From positions 2,790,001 to 2,854,000 of the forward strand of contig NZ_CP108364.1 in the NCBI RefSeq assembly GCF_035946055.1: a stretch of DNA of 64,000 nt, given 5' to 3'. Shown in pieces: positions 55,585 through 64,000 of this stretch; the first letter of the stretch is position 1, and each line of letters starts with the position of its first letter. The DNA is from Streptomyces sp. NBC_01341. GTDB lineage: Bacteria; Actinomycetota; Actinomycetes; Streptomycetales; Streptomycetaceae. Both the position numbers and the translations under genes were made by a program. The notes beneath the pieces were generated by a model. It worked only from the letters and a program-made list of their open reading frames with translations. It had not been told where the DNA came from and searched no databases.

Positions 55585-56855
55585 TGCCGTCCTCCCCCGC
55601 CGGTCGTACCGCCCCTGCGCTTACGGCCCCCGATCGAGCCCCGGTCGCCGCGCAGCATGCCGCCGCGCGACTCCGCTCCCTGGGAAGGCTTCACGAGTCC
55701 GAGCTCCCCCGCCAGGGCCCAGAGGGCCTGTTTCACGGTGGAGCGTGGGTCCAGTTCGTGCATGCGGCCCGAGTCCACCGCGCCCTGCAGTTCCTTGAAG
55801 TTCGCCGGTACCGCCGTGGCCGCCATCCGCGTTCCGGTGATCCGCTGGATGAGCGGTGGCTGGATCTCCGTATTGCGGTTGAAACGGTTGACGAGCGTGA
55901 CCGTCTCCTCGGCCTTGCGGATCTGCAGGCGGTCCCACATCCGCACGATGCGCTTCGCACCCCGGACCGCGACCACGTCGGGTGTCGTCACCAGGACCGC
56001 GATGTCGGCCATCTCGATGGCGGCTGCGTTGGCACCGTTCATCTGGCTCCCGCAGTCGATGACGACGATCCCGTAGCGCGAACGCAGGGCGCTGACGATC
56101 TGGCGGGCGGATCGGTCGCTGACCTCCTCCCCGCGCTCGCCCTCACCAGGTGCCAGCAGGAGGGCCAGGCCGGTCGCATGGGAGAACACCGCGTCGGACA
56201 GGACCCGAGGTGAAATGTCGGAGATGGCGGCCAGATCGACGATGGAACGCCGGAACTGCACATCCAGGTACGAGGCGACGTCTCCCGTCTGGAGGTCCAG
56301 GTCGACGAGCGCCGCGGTCTGCCCCGATGCCTGTGCCGCCAGAGCGAGCTGGACGGCCGTCACGGTGGTGCCGACCCCGCCCTTCGCGCCGGTCACCGTG
56401 ACGACGGTGCCGCCCGGGCCGGTGAAGACGTCACCGCCCGCACCCAGGTGCCGTCGCACTCCGGTGGACCACTGTCCGGCCGCCTGGACCCGGTTGGCGA
56501 GCTCCTCGTAGCTCAGGGGCAGGGTGACGAGCCCCCGGGCCCCGGCGTCCATGGCGGCCTGGAACAGTACCTGGCTGGCGTCCGCGGTGATCAGGACGAC
56601 CCCTACCGAGGGGAAACGCAGCGACACTTCCCGGATCAGTTCCAGGGCAGGGACCGGGCCGATCCGCTCATGAACCAGCACCACCTCGGGAAGCTCCTCG
56701 ATGGACTCACCGGCCAGCCTGGCCAGGGTGTCGATGAGCTGGGTCGAGTCGCCGACAGGAGACGCCGGCTCAGCGTCGGGGAGCTGACTGAGCAGAGTGG
56801 TCACGGACCGTGCCGCGTCGGCGTCACCGACGGCAGGGAGGATCCTTGCGGTCAT
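55581..56855 (-). CDS. tadZ: TadZ/CpaE localisation ATPase
   Basis: 424 residues. An N-terminal receiver-like domain without obvious phosphorylation (about 1-125) and a ParA/MinD-type ATPase domain with deviant Walker A VTGAKGGVGTT and RYGIVVIDCGSQ. It places the pilus machine in the cell. GAGGA lies 4 nt before ATG 56855. The C-terminal tail is Gly/Arg-rich. Confidence 0.92.
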   Translation of the reverse strand: MTARILPAVGDADAARSVTTLLSQLPDAEPASPVGDSTQLIDTLARLAGESIEELPEVVLVHERIGPVPALELIREVSLRFPSVGVVLITADASQVLFQAAMDAGARGLVTLPLSYEELANRVQAAGQWSTGVRRHLGAGGDVFTGPGGTVVTVTGAKGGVGTTVTAVQLALAAQASGQTAALVDLDLQTGDVASYLDVQFRRSIVDLAAISDISPRVLSDAVFSHATGLALLLAPGEGERGEEVSDRSARQIVSALRSRYGIVVIDCGSQMNGANAAAIEMADIAVLVTTPDVVAVRGAKRIVRMWDRLQIRKAEETVTLVNRFNRNTEIQPPLIQRITGTRMAATAVPANFKELQGAVDSGRMHELDPRSTVKQALWALAGELGLVKPSQGAESRGGMLRGDRGSIGGRKRRGGTTGGGGRQ

Positions 56856-56862
56856 TCGATCC

Positions 56863-57567
56863 TCACTTGTCCTTGTCGAGCGTGTACGTGCGGTCACCCG
56901 GGCGGATCGTGCCGTCGCTGCCGGGAGCGATCAGAGCGAGGCGGACGTGCTGGGCGAAGGATTCCGCGTACGCGACCCGCTGGGTGTCGAGGGTGTTCAG
57001 CGCGAAGGTGATCGGAACGACCTCCGAGGCCTGGTTCCTGTTGTCGTCGCGTGGTTCGAGAGCGGTCAGCTGACCGACATCAAGGACCTTCGCGTTGGAG
57101 ACGATCACCTTGGACTGGGACACCTCACCGTCCCGTTCACCCGCGAAGGTGGCGTAGATGTTCACCTTGTCGTTGGCGCGGATCTTTCCGGCGACTCCGG
57201 TCGCGGCGTCGATCATGATGGCGATCTCCTGCTCACCGGGCCGCAGCTCGGGGCTCTTGACCATCATGTCGGACTGCATCAGGGAACCTTCGCGGAGCTG
57301 CGTCACAGCGATCTTGCCGTCGATCTCGGCGAGATCCGTGACGGCGTTGTCCGACAGCCAGCGCTTGGGCATGGACACCTTCTCGAACTGCCGGGACGTA
57401 AGCGCCGTATACGGTGCCACGTCGGCCTTCAGCCGGTATGCGTCGACCTCGGGCCCGACCTTCGAGTTGACGTCGCTGATCACCGAGAGCACACCGGCGA
57501 AGGCGCCGAAGGCGCAGAGGATCGACAGGAGCAGGAGTATCACGCCGCGGCGCTGGCGGGAGTTCAT
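56863..57567 (-). CDS. cpaB: CpaB/RcpC-like SAF-domain protein
   Basis: 234 residues: one N-terminal helix (VILLLLSILCAFGAFAGVLSVI) and a SAF domain (LKADVAPYTALTSRQFEKVSMPKRWL) with a beta C-terminal region. CpaB proteins work in pilus-assembly periplasmic or wall space. 7 nt before tadZ. Confidence 0.9.
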   Translation of the reverse strand: MNSRQRRGVILLLLSILCAFGAFAGVLSVISDVNSKVGPEVDAYRLKADVAPYTALTSRQFEKVSMPKRWLSDNAVTDLAEIDGKIAVTQLREGSLMQSDMMVKSPELRPGEQEIAIMIDAATGVAGKIRANDKVNIYATFAGERDGEVSQSKVIVSNAKVLDVGQLTALEPRDDNRNQASEVVPITFALNTLDTQRVAYAESFAQHVRLALIAPGSDGTIRPGDRTYTLDKDK

Positions 57568-57647
57568 GGGCCGGACAACCTCGTTCGAATCGGATGCGTG
57601 GAGCAGCGGACAGAGATGCGCGGTGTCTGCGGATCGGGCTGCGGGCG

Positions 57648-58622
57648 CTAGGAGTTCGGTGGTGCGGGCGCTCCGTGGTTCAGGACACCGGTGGAGTGCA
57701 TTCGGTTCTCCGGCGGGGCCAGCGGGGAGGAACAGAACCCGCAGCGGTCGCCGATGAGCTCCATTCCGCACCAGTGGCAGTTTTCCCGGCGTACGGAGGC
57801 GACGAGCTGGTAGATCACCGAGATGTCGGGCAGGAAGGAGGCGAATTCCACCATCTTCCCGGTGCCCCACCAGCGCGGTGATCCGGCGGGCAGCGGGCAC
57901 TCCTGGATCGCCTGCACCTTCCACGCGGGAGCGAGGGTCTGCTGGACCCATTCCGATCCGAGCTGCCCCTTGGCGACCAGCAGGTGGGTGGCGAACTCCG
58001 GCCCGGCCGGCGGTTCGACGGCCGGGCCGATCCTGATCAGCTGGGGGCTGGGGCCGGCGAGTACGGCGAACTGGGAGCCGGGGACCCAGGACTTCGCGTG
58101 GGTCTTGAGGCTCACGGGGACCCGGTCGAGTCGGGCCACCGAGTTCAGCACCGCACCGGCGTGGATGTAGTGGGCGAGCAGCCGGGCGGCCGAGGCCACC
58201 ACGCCGGGACTGAAGTCGCAGATCGACAACTGGCGCAGCTGACGCACCAGGACGGCGACCCCCAGGGGCGGGAGGTCCGTCTTGAGCAGGGCGATGCGGT
58301 CGCTCTCCAGCACGGAGCGGATGGCGTGCAGTCGGCGTTCGTGGGCGGGGCTGATTCCCGTCGGGTAGACCACGACCACGTGGCCGTGCTGCTCCAGAAG
58401 CAGGTTCATGTCACCGATCGCGAGATCGAGGGGCTGGGCTTCGGGGGCCTGCAGCAGGGCCGCTGTCGGTGTCTGCTGATCGGTCGGCGGTAGCACCAGA
58501 TCAGCACTGGTCACTGCTATTGCGGTCGGCACGCTCTTCCCCGTTCGGCTCCGGCCGTCGTCCAAGGTGACTCCGGCCGCAATCGCTCCTGCTCCGTGCT
58601 TCTTCCCCAGCACTTTAGCCAC
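57648..58622 (-). CDS. Uncharacterised zinc-ribbon protein heading the tad locus
   Basis: 324 residues, no membrane helix. The C-terminus has CHWCGMELIGDRCGFC, a zinc-ribbon pattern; the middle has a Rossmann-like look (HGHVVVVYPTGISPAHERRL). It is the first gene of the tad-locus run and 80 nt before cpaB. GTG 58532 with a purine block is an alternative start. Not recognised; it could be a cytoplasmic assembly factor. Confidence 0.75.
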   Translation of the reverse strand: MAKVLGKKHGAGAIAAGVTLDDGRSRTGKSVPTAIAVTSADLVLPPTDQQTPTAALLQAPEAQPLDLAIGDMNLLLEQHGHVVVVYPTGISPAHERRLHAIRSVLESDRIALLKTDLPPLGVAVLVRQLRQLSICDFSPGVVASAARLLAHYIHAGAVLNSVARLDRVPVSLKTHAKSWVPGSQFAVLAGPSPQLIRIGPAVEPPAGPEFATHLLVAKGQLGSEWVQQTLAPAWKVQAIQECPLPAGSPRWWGTGKMVEFASFLPDISVIYQLVASVRRENCHWCGMELIGDRCGFCSSPLAPPENRMHSTGVLNHGAPAPPNS

Positions 58623-59116
58623 GTCATACCAGGCAGAGAACAGATATCGGAACCCAGTACGAAGTCGTGCGGCACAGGCGTTCGCAACGCCTCCGTACGA
58701 AATCGGACGAAAGGCAGACTCGTTAACTCCTGTACCACTGCGGAGGGTTACGTACGCGCGTCAGGTTTGGATTCAGGATGAATTCATCGACCCACGTCAG
58801 CACGGGACCACAGCCTCGGATTTTACCGCTTCCCGATATCCGCTCCGTCACGTTGCGGATATCTCCGCCGTTCCACCCGCACGGGTACGTCCCGGCCGAT
58901 GGCGGTGATCACCCGATGGTGGACCTGCCCCCAACGGAACCCGGTACCGGCCCGAAGCGGGCGGGGGCCGGCAGGAGCCCACGATTCCGCGCGACCCCTT
59001 CGCACAGGTCGGGCCGCCAGAGGTCTTGACAACTTGATTGGTCTGGACCAGTTTATCGGCCAACGGTGGCCACCGTTCCCCGCCAGCACCCCCAACTCCC
59101 CCACCGGAGGCAGCAA
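58623..59116. other. Divergent region between the tad operon and the chitinase
   Basis: 494 bp without a gene. Contains the inverted repeat GATATCCG-N13-CGGATATC (58835-58842 with 58856-58863), a possible operator, and the chitinase promoter elements listed separately. The regulon motif seen at the flp and toxin genes is not visible here. Confidence 0.5.
59026..59052 (+). promoter_or_regulatory. DasR-type dre site and -35 of the chitinase
   Basis: TTGACA (59026-59031) as -35, and the dre-like palindrome ATTGGTCTGGACCAGT (59037-59052) between it and the -10 area. DasR is known to repress chitinase genes through ACTGGTCTAGACCACT-type sites until amino sugars are present. Position fits repression. 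Confidence 0.75.
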
Positions 59117-60847
59117 GTGGAACGCTCCGCAGGCAGCAGCAGACACAGAAGGAGCCGGGTCCGGCCGTTCCTCGGCGGTGCGGTCGCCGTCGTCGCGGCA
59201 GGGGCGCTGGCCGTCACCGGCCTCGTGAGCAGCGCGCAGGCCGCTGACGTCAACGTGGCCAAGAACGCGGGTTTCGAGTCCGGTCTCGCCAACTGGACCT
59301 GTTCCGCCGGCAGCGGCGCCACCGTCTCCTCCCCCGTACACGGCGGCGCCTCCGCGCTCCGGGCCACCCCGGCCGGGCAGGACAACGCCAAGTGCACGCA
59401 GACCGTGGCCGTGAAGCCCAACTCGACGTATGCGCTCAGCTCCTGGGTGCAGGGCGGCTACGCCTACCTCGGGGCGAGCGGCACAGGGACCACGGACGTC
59501 TCCACCTGGACGCCCGCGTCGAGCAGCTGGACCCAGCTGAGGACCAGCTTCACCACCGGCCCCTCCACGACCTCCGTGACCGTCTACACCCACGGCTGGT
59601 ACGGCCAGGCCCCCTACTTCGCCGACGACGTCCAGGTCAACGGGCCCGACGGCGGCGGTGGCACGGACCCCGAGCCCTCGGTCCCCGCAACCCCGGCCGG
59701 ACTGGCCGTAGGGGCCACGACCACCTCGTCCGTCGCCCTGACCTGGAACGCCGTCTCCGGCGCGACCGGCTACACCGTCTACCGGAACGGCACGAAGGCG
59801 ACCACGTCCACCGGTACCTCCGCGACGGTGACCGGCCTGGCCGCTGACACCGCCTACCAGTTCGCCGTCAGCGCCACCAACGCCGCCGGCGAGTCCGCCA
59901 AGTCAGCCACGGTCAGCGGACGTACGGCGAAGACCACCGATCCGGGCAACCCGTCGACCTCGGTGCCCAAGCACGCGGTGACCGGGTACTGGCAGAACTT
60001 CAACAACGGCGCCACCGTCCAGAAGCTCAGCGACGTCCCGGCGAACTACGACATCATCGCCGTCTCGTTCGCCGACGCCACGGCGACGCCCGGTGCGGTC
60101 ACCTTCAACCTGGACTCCGCGGGGCTGAACGGCTACACCGTCGCCCAGTTCAAGACCGACATCAAGGCCAAGCAGGCGGCCGGGAAGAACGTCATCATCT
60201 CCATCGGCGGTGAGAAGGGGACCATCTCGGTCAACAGCGACGCCTCCGCCACCGCGTTCGCCGACTCGGTGTACGCGCTCATCCAGGAGTACGGCTTCAA
60301 CGGTGTCGACATCGACCTCGAGAACGGCCTCAACTCCACCTACATGACGAAGGCGCTGCGCTCCCTGTCGTCGAAGGCGGGCTCGGGCCTCGTCATCACG
60401 ATGGCGCCGCAGACCATCGACATGCAGTCGACCTCCGGTGAGTACTTCAAGACGGCGCTCAACATCAAGGACATCCTGACCGTCGTCAACATGCAGTACT
60501 ACAACAGTGGTTCGATGCTCGGCTGCGACGGCAAGGTCTACTCCCAGGGCTCGGTGGACTTCCTCACCGCACTCGCCTGCATCCAGCTGGAGGGCGGCCT
60601 CGCCCCGTCGCAGGTCGGCCTCGGCGTCCCCGCCTCCACGCGCGGTGCGGGCAGCGGCTACGTCGCCCCGTCCATCGTGAACGCCGCCCTGGACTGCCTG
60701 GCCAAGGGCACCTCCTGCGGTTCGTTCAAGCCGTCCAGGACCTACCCGGACCTGCGCGGCGCGATGACCTGGTCCACGAACTGGGACGCCACTTCTGGCA
60801 ACGCCTGGTCCAACGCGGTCGGCCCGCACGTCCACGGACTGCCGTAA
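59117..60847 (+). CDS. Secreted GH18 chitinase with CBM and FnIII modules
   Basis: 576 residues. Signal peptide (GGAVAVVAAGALAVTGLVSSAQA), a carbohydrate-binding beta module (about 45-170), a fibronectin III domain (about 185-270) and a GH18 barrel with the catalytic FNGVDIDLENG (DxxDxDxE). Degrades chitin outside the cell. GGAGG lies 6 nt before GTG 59117; the longer frame from 59066 has no such site. Regulated by a dre element. Confidence 0.95.
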   Translation: MERSAGSSRHRRSRVRPFLGGAVAVVAAGALAVTGLVSSAQAADVNVAKNAGFESGLANWTCSAGSGATVSSPVHGGASALRATPAGQDNAKCTQTVAVKPNSTYALSSWVQGGYAYLGASGTGTTDVSTWTPASSSWTQLRTSFTTGPSTTSVTVYTHGWYGQAPYFADDVQVNGPDGGGGTDPEPSVPATPAGLAVGATTTSSVALTWNAVSGATGYTVYRNGTKATTSTGTSATVTGLAADTAYQFAVSATNAAGESAKSATVSGRTAKTTDPGNPSTSVPKHAVTGYWQNFNNGATVQKLSDVPANYDIIAVSFADATATPGAVTFNLDSAGLNGYTVAQFKTDIKAKQAAGKNVIISIGGEKGTISVNSDASATAFADSVYALIQEYGFNGVDIDLENGLNSTYMTKALRSLSSKAGSGLVITMAPQTIDMQSTSGEYFKTALNIKDILTVVNMQYYNSGSMLGCDGKVYSQGSVDFLTALACIQLEGGLAPSQVGLGVPASTRGAGSGYVAPSIVNAALDCLAKGTSCGSFKPSRTYPDLRGAMTWSTNWDATSGNAWSNAVGPHVHGLP

Positions 60848-60866
60848 CCCAGTCGGTACTCCGGCC

Positions 60867-60900
60867 CAGCAGCGCCGCCGCTCCCCCGGCGGCGCTGCTG
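60867..60900 (+). terminator. Hairpin after the chitinase
   Basis: 14-bp perfect stem (60867-60880 with 60887-60900) with loop CTCCCC, 19 nt after the stop. Confidence 0.85.
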
Positions 60901-60907
60901 CGTCATG

Positions 60908-61111
60908 TCAGGAGATCCCGTTGAGGTCCGTGCCCTCGGGCGCGCGGAAGCAGCCGGAGACGACGCGCACCTGGATCGACGACTTCTTGGTCGCCGACGG
61001 GTGGTTCTTCGTGGGATCGGTGTGCACGCGTAACTCGGCGTTGACCGCGTGGTGCAGGCTCAGGGACTCGCGATTCCAGTAGTCGCTGTGCCCGCTGGTG
61101 TCCACGTCCAT
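60908..61111 (-). CDS. Short ORF resembling a DUF1023-type hydrolase C-terminus (possible remnant)
   Basis: 67 codons from ATG 61111 with no ribosome site. SGHSDYWNRESLSLHHAVNAEL is reminiscent of the HSxYW ending of alpha/beta hydrolases found next to WXG100-like genes. It may be the tail of a deleted gene rather than a working one. Confidence 0.4.
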   Translation of the reverse strand: MDVDTSGHSDYWNRESLSLHHAVNAELRVHTDPTKNHPSATKKSSIQVRVVSGCFRAPEGTDLNGIS

Positions 61112-61302
61112 CCGATGGAGGGGGTGTGCAGTTCACCCGCCACACCGGAGGCGGTGGTCCACGGCCCGTGCATCACCTTGAGGTCCGCTTGTCCCTCCGG
61201 CCCGCCACCGCCGGGTGGCGCGGCGGAAGCCGGCGTCATCCCGGTACCGGCGTCGCCGGTGCCGGGCCCCATCAGTGCTTCCCACTTCTCACTGAGCGCC
61301 AT
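61060..61302 (-). CDS. Small hypothetical protein, possible truncated WXG100-like
   Basis: 80 codons from ATG 61302 with GGGGGAG 3 nt upstream. ALSEKWEALMG and QADLKVMHGPWTTASGVAGELHT look like the start of the WXG-type or ESX-associated small proteins in Streptomyces. The last ~20 residues run out of frame with the neighbouring fragment and look unlike the family, suggesting a deletion joint near 61,110-61,120. Confidence 0.4.
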   Translation of the reverse strand: MALSEKWEALMGPGTGDAGTGMTPASAAPPGGGGPEGQADLKVMHGPWTTASGVAGELHTPSIGWTWTPAGTATTGIASP

Positions 61303-61361
61303 GCGCTCCCCCGTTCCCGTCCGGGCCCCCGGCAGCTCGGTACGGGGCGGGGACGGGGCTG

Positions 61362-62672
61362 TCACCAGGGAAGATCGCGCACCTGTTGGACGCACAGCAC
61401 GACGAACAGCAGCCCTGCCGCGCCCAGCATGCCGTTGCTGAGCCATCCGTTGCGCCATTCGCGCGGGGTGCGGGAGGAGTTGAGCAGCCACAGCAGGGTG
61501 AGTGCCAGGAACGGCATGAAGAAGGCGCCCAGTACGCCGTACCCGATGACCAGGCCGAAGGGCTCGTCCAGCCAGAGCAGGCTCATCGGCGGGAAGGTCA
61601 GCCACAGCAGGTACGCACGGAACGGCACGGAACGCTCCTGCCTGCCGACCGTCTCGCCGCCCGTCCTCTTCCCTCCTTCCGGGACGCCGCCACGGCCCGC
61701 GCGCAGCCGCTCGACGAAGTCGGCGAACATCAGGCTCACCCCGTGCCACACCCCGATGAGGGAGGAGAACGAGGTGGCGAAGAAGCCGATCAGGAAGAGT
61801 TTGGCGGTCGTCGGCCCGAAGCGGTCCTCCAGGACCGCGCCGAGGTCGATCAGCCCCCGGTCGCCCTGTGTCAGGGCGATCTGCGAGGAGTGCAGCAGCT
61901 CGGCACCGACGATCAGCATGGCGACGACGAAGACACCGGTGGTGAGGTAGGCGGCGCGGTTGTCGAGCCGCATGACCTTCATCCAGGAGGAGTTGTTCCA
62001 ACCCTTCGCGTTGACCCAGTACCCGTACGCCGCCATCGTGATCGTGCCGCCGACCCCGCCGATCAGCCCGAGCGTGTAGATCAGTGAGCCGTCGGGGAGC
62101 ACGGGGACGAGCCCGGCGAGGGAGGCTCCCACGTCCGGGACCACCCGGATCGCGACGTAGACCACGACGACGAACATCACGCCGATCAGGACCGTCATGG
62201 CCTTCTCGAAGACGGCGTACCGGTTGAACCACACGAAGACCAGGCCGACCAGGCCGGTGAGGATCGCCCAGGTCTTCAGGCCCGGCCCGCCGGGGAAGAG
62301 CGCCACGATGGGCAGGGCGCTCGACGACATGGCCGTCGCGCCGTAGACGAAGCCCCAGACGACGACGTACACCGCGAAGTAGCCGGTGGTCCAGCCGCCG
62401 AGGGTGCGCCAGCCGTCGAAGAGGGTCCGGCCCGTCGCGAGGTGCCAGCGGCCCACCGCCTCGGCGAGCGAGATCTTGACGAGGCAGCCGATGACGGCCG
62501 CCCACATGAGGGTGTAGCCGAACTTGCTCCCCGCGATGAGCGTCGCGACCAGGTCGCCGGCCCCCACTCCCGTCGCCGCGACGACGATTCCCGGGCCGAT
62601 GTATTTCCAACTGGATGTACGCGGACGGGAGTCCAGCTCCCCGGTCTCTGTGGTTCCGCTTGTCTCCGTCAT
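61362..62672 (-). CDS. Nramp-family divalent metal transporter
   Basis: 436 residues, about 11 helices. GPGIVVAATGVGAGDLVATLIAGS corresponds to the first helix, where Nramp proteins have DPGN; here the DPGN metal-binding motif reads GVGAGD, so the metal ligand set differs from classical MntH. This fits the Nramp-related transporters of other substrates. ATG 62672 is the most likely start; no good ribosome site is visible. Confidence 0.82.
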   Translation of the reverse strand: MTETSGTTETGELDSRPRTSSWKYIGPGIVVAATGVGAGDLVATLIAGSKFGYTLMWAAVIGCLVKISLAEAVGRWHLATGRTLFDGWRTLGGWTTGYFAVYVVVWGFVYGATAMSSSALPIVALFPGGPGLKTWAILTGLVGLVFVWFNRYAVFEKAMTVLIGVMFVVVVYVAIRVVPDVGASLAGLVPVLPDGSLIYTLGLIGGVGGTITMAAYGYWVNAKGWNNSSWMKVMRLDNRAAYLTTGVFVVAMLIVGAELLHSSQIALTQGDRGLIDLGAVLEDRFGPTTAKLFLIGFFATSFSSLIGVWHGVSLMFADFVERLRAGRGGVPEGGKRTGGETVGRQERSVPFRAYLLWLTFPPMSLLWLDEPFGLVIGYGVLGAFFMPFLALTLLWLLNSSRTPREWRNGWLSNGMLGAAGLLFVVLCVQQVRDLPW

Positions 62673-63105
62673 GCCGGTCAACGAAGCGCAAAGTTCCGCT
62701 TCGCACAAGAGGGCACGTCGTACCGTCGCCGGGAGAAGTCCTCGTCGTCGACCGTCGTCGTCCTGCTGATCCTTGCCGTCATCGCGTTCTTCGTCCGGCA
62801 GAACACGAAGTGCCCGCAGGCTACGACACGATCCTGCGGATTCACCGGCCGCTGGCGGGCGGCGTCGAGCTATCCGCCCGGTTACTGCGCGGAGAGCCGC
62901 AACGACCGGTCCTGCTACACGTTCGAAGTCAACGACGGGAAGACGGTGCTCTGCGCCAAGCCGGTGTGAGCGGCCACCGGCCCGACACGGCTCCCTGCGG
63001 CGGCCCCGACGGCACCGCACTCTGCCCCCGCGTACCTTTCACCGGACGTACGGGATCACTCATCCTCGAAGGACTGATCGCCGATACGACGAAGGAGCCT
63101 TCTCC
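62673..63105. other. Gap between the Nramp and eCIS-core genes
   Basis: 433 bp. A plus-strand frame (about 62,720-62,969) encodes a helix (VVVLLILAVIAFFV) and a Cys-containing tail (RSCGFTGRW, GYCAESRNDRSCYTFEV), which looks protein-like, but I find no start codon for it. GAAGGAG at 63091 belongs to the next gene. Confidence 0.45.
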
Positions 63106-64000
63106 GTGCGTGCTCATGCCCCCGGACGAGAGTCTGCCTCCGGCATTCCACAGAGCCGGGCTGTCCGGGCCGCGGATCCCACCCGCCTCCCGGCCGGCGT
63201 GCCCGCGGTACTCCTCGCGCTGCAGCGGACCGTGGGCAACGCCGCGGTGACCCGGATGCTGGAAGAGGAACGACAGGGGGCCACGGTGGGGCACGGCCGG
63301 CGGGAGGCTGCCCCCCACGTGCAGCGCTCCGCCGTCCATGACGTGCTCCGGACCCGGGGCGAGCCGATGGGCGCAGCGCTCAGGGACGAGATGGAGAATC
63401 GGTTCGGCGCCGACTTCTCCGACGTCCGTCTGCACAACGGCACGGCCGCCAGGGAGTCCGCAGCCGGGATCGGCGCCCGCGCCTACACCTCCGGCAGCCA
63501 CATCGTGATGGGTGACCGAGGAGGCGACAAGCACACGCTCGCCCATGAGCTGACCCATGTGCTTCAGCAGCGCACCGGCCCCGTCGCGGGCACCGACAAC
63601 GGGGACGGCCTGCGGGTCAGTGATCCTTCCGACCGTTTCGAACGTGAGGCCGAGGCGAACGCGTCGCGCGTGCTGTCCCGCCCTCTGGCACACGGCCCGG
63701 CGCAGGGCCACCCGGTCCATGCCCACGGCTCCCACTCCGCCGAGTCCACCGTGCAGCGACGCCCTCGGGACAAGCCTGCCGAGGAGAAGGGAGACCACAC
63801 CCACGTGGACCCCGACTACCCCGGGCTGCGGCTCGTCCTGGACAAGGCCCTGACCGACGAGCACTCCGAGAAGATCTATAAGCTCGCCGGTTCCAAGGAG
63901 CGTGTGATCTTCGACGAGGACGGCAGCTTCGGATACATCAAGGCCGACGAGGACCTCGCGACCTACTACGGTCTGGTGCAGGAGGAGATCGGGGCAGAGG
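63106..64000 (+). CDS. eCIS-core (DUF4157) protein, 3' end outside window
   Basis: At least 298 residues, open to the window end. GTG 63106 has GAAGGAG 8 nt upstream. After a disordered start with LLALQRTVGNAAVTRML comes the DUF4157 core, MGAALRDEMENRFGADFSDVRLHNG to GDKHTLAHELTHVLQQRTG, with the HELTH zinc-metalloprotease-like motif. DUF4157 marks effectors of extracellular contractile injection systems and other exported toxins. The effector domain lies beyond the window. Confidence 0.88.
   Translation, partial: MRAHAPGRESASGIPQSRAVRAADPTRLPAGVPAVLLALQRTVGNAAVTRMLEEERQGATVGHGRREAAPHVQRSAVHDVLRTRGEPMGAALRDEMENRFGADFSDVRLHNGTAARESAAGIGARAYTSGSHIVMGDRGGDKHTLAHELTHVLQQRTGPVAGTDNGDGLRVSDPSDRFEREAEANASRVLSRPLAHGPAQGHPVHAHGSHSAESTVQRRPRDKPAEEKGDHTHVDPDYPGLRLVLDKALTDEHSEKIYKLAGSKERVIFDEDGSFGYIKADEDLATYYGLVQEEIGAE

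Noticed and set aside
62442..62969. Plus-strand frame with a helix and Cys-rich tail
   Set aside because: Protein-like but no start codon near the helix; the upstream part overlaps the Nramp gene. Kept only as a note in the gap entry.

Overview
The window is chromosomal DNA of a Streptomyces or very close relative. It is strongly GC-rich, uses GTG starts and 4-nt GTGA gene overlaps freely, and carries a WhiB-like protein, SpoIIE-type phosphatase, AbiEi-like and Scr1-like (XRE + DUF397) pairs, and a DasR-type operator at a chitinase.

Layout. 0-31 kb is mostly conserved core: glpX (5' end off the window), a WhiB-like gene, a DUF1707 envelope protein, two unrelated fumarases, DUF402, a GAF/SpoIIE/HATPase phosphatase, a class A PBP, an SPFH protein with a ribbon-helix-helix protein, a PadR + ABC exporter operon, oxyR | ahpC-ahpD, an AI-2E permease, a secreted lytic transglycosylase, PhoH, UppS, an aldo/keto reductase, a winged-helix protein and a methyltransferase. 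27.8-41 kb is an accessory island: a frameshifted A24 prepilin peptidase, DUF192, a lipoprotein, a mannosyltransferase-like protein, and three large proteins (A 32.1-33.8, B 34.2-36.2, C 38.1-40.6 kb), each with a Flp-type prepilin signal. A ends in a Hint domain plus an unassigned toxin domain. C ends in a Tox-REase-5 nuclease domain with an Imm52-like immunity gene. 41.7-45.4 kb holds direct repeats, an IS110 element, an ATPase-fold protein and an XRE/DUF397 pair. 45.4-58.6 kb is a Tad (Flp pilus) locus read right to left: zinc-ribbon protein, CpaB, TadZ, two TadE, TadA, TadB, TadC, histidine kinase, LuxR-type response regulator, Flp pilin, TadG-like protein, lipoprotein, OmpA-domain protein and a secreted anchored protein. 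59-64 kb has a GH18 chitinase, two small doubtful ORFs, an Nramp transporter and an eCIS-core (DUF4157, HELTH) protein cut by the window end.

How it fits together. The most interesting reading is a Tad-linked toxin display or secretion system. The pilin, both TadE proteins and proteins A, B and C all carry G|X4-E-[YF], the class of site cut by the A24 peptidase encoded in the island. A 16-bp palindrome, TGGGNCC-N2-GGNCCCA, stands upstream of the peptidase, the lipoprotein, A, B, C and flp. In five of these six it lies exactly 22-23 nt from a TANNNT -10 box, the position expected for an activator site. The kinase/regulator pair inside the tad operon is the natural candidate for the factor that reads it. 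These links are inferred from sequence; no search was possible.
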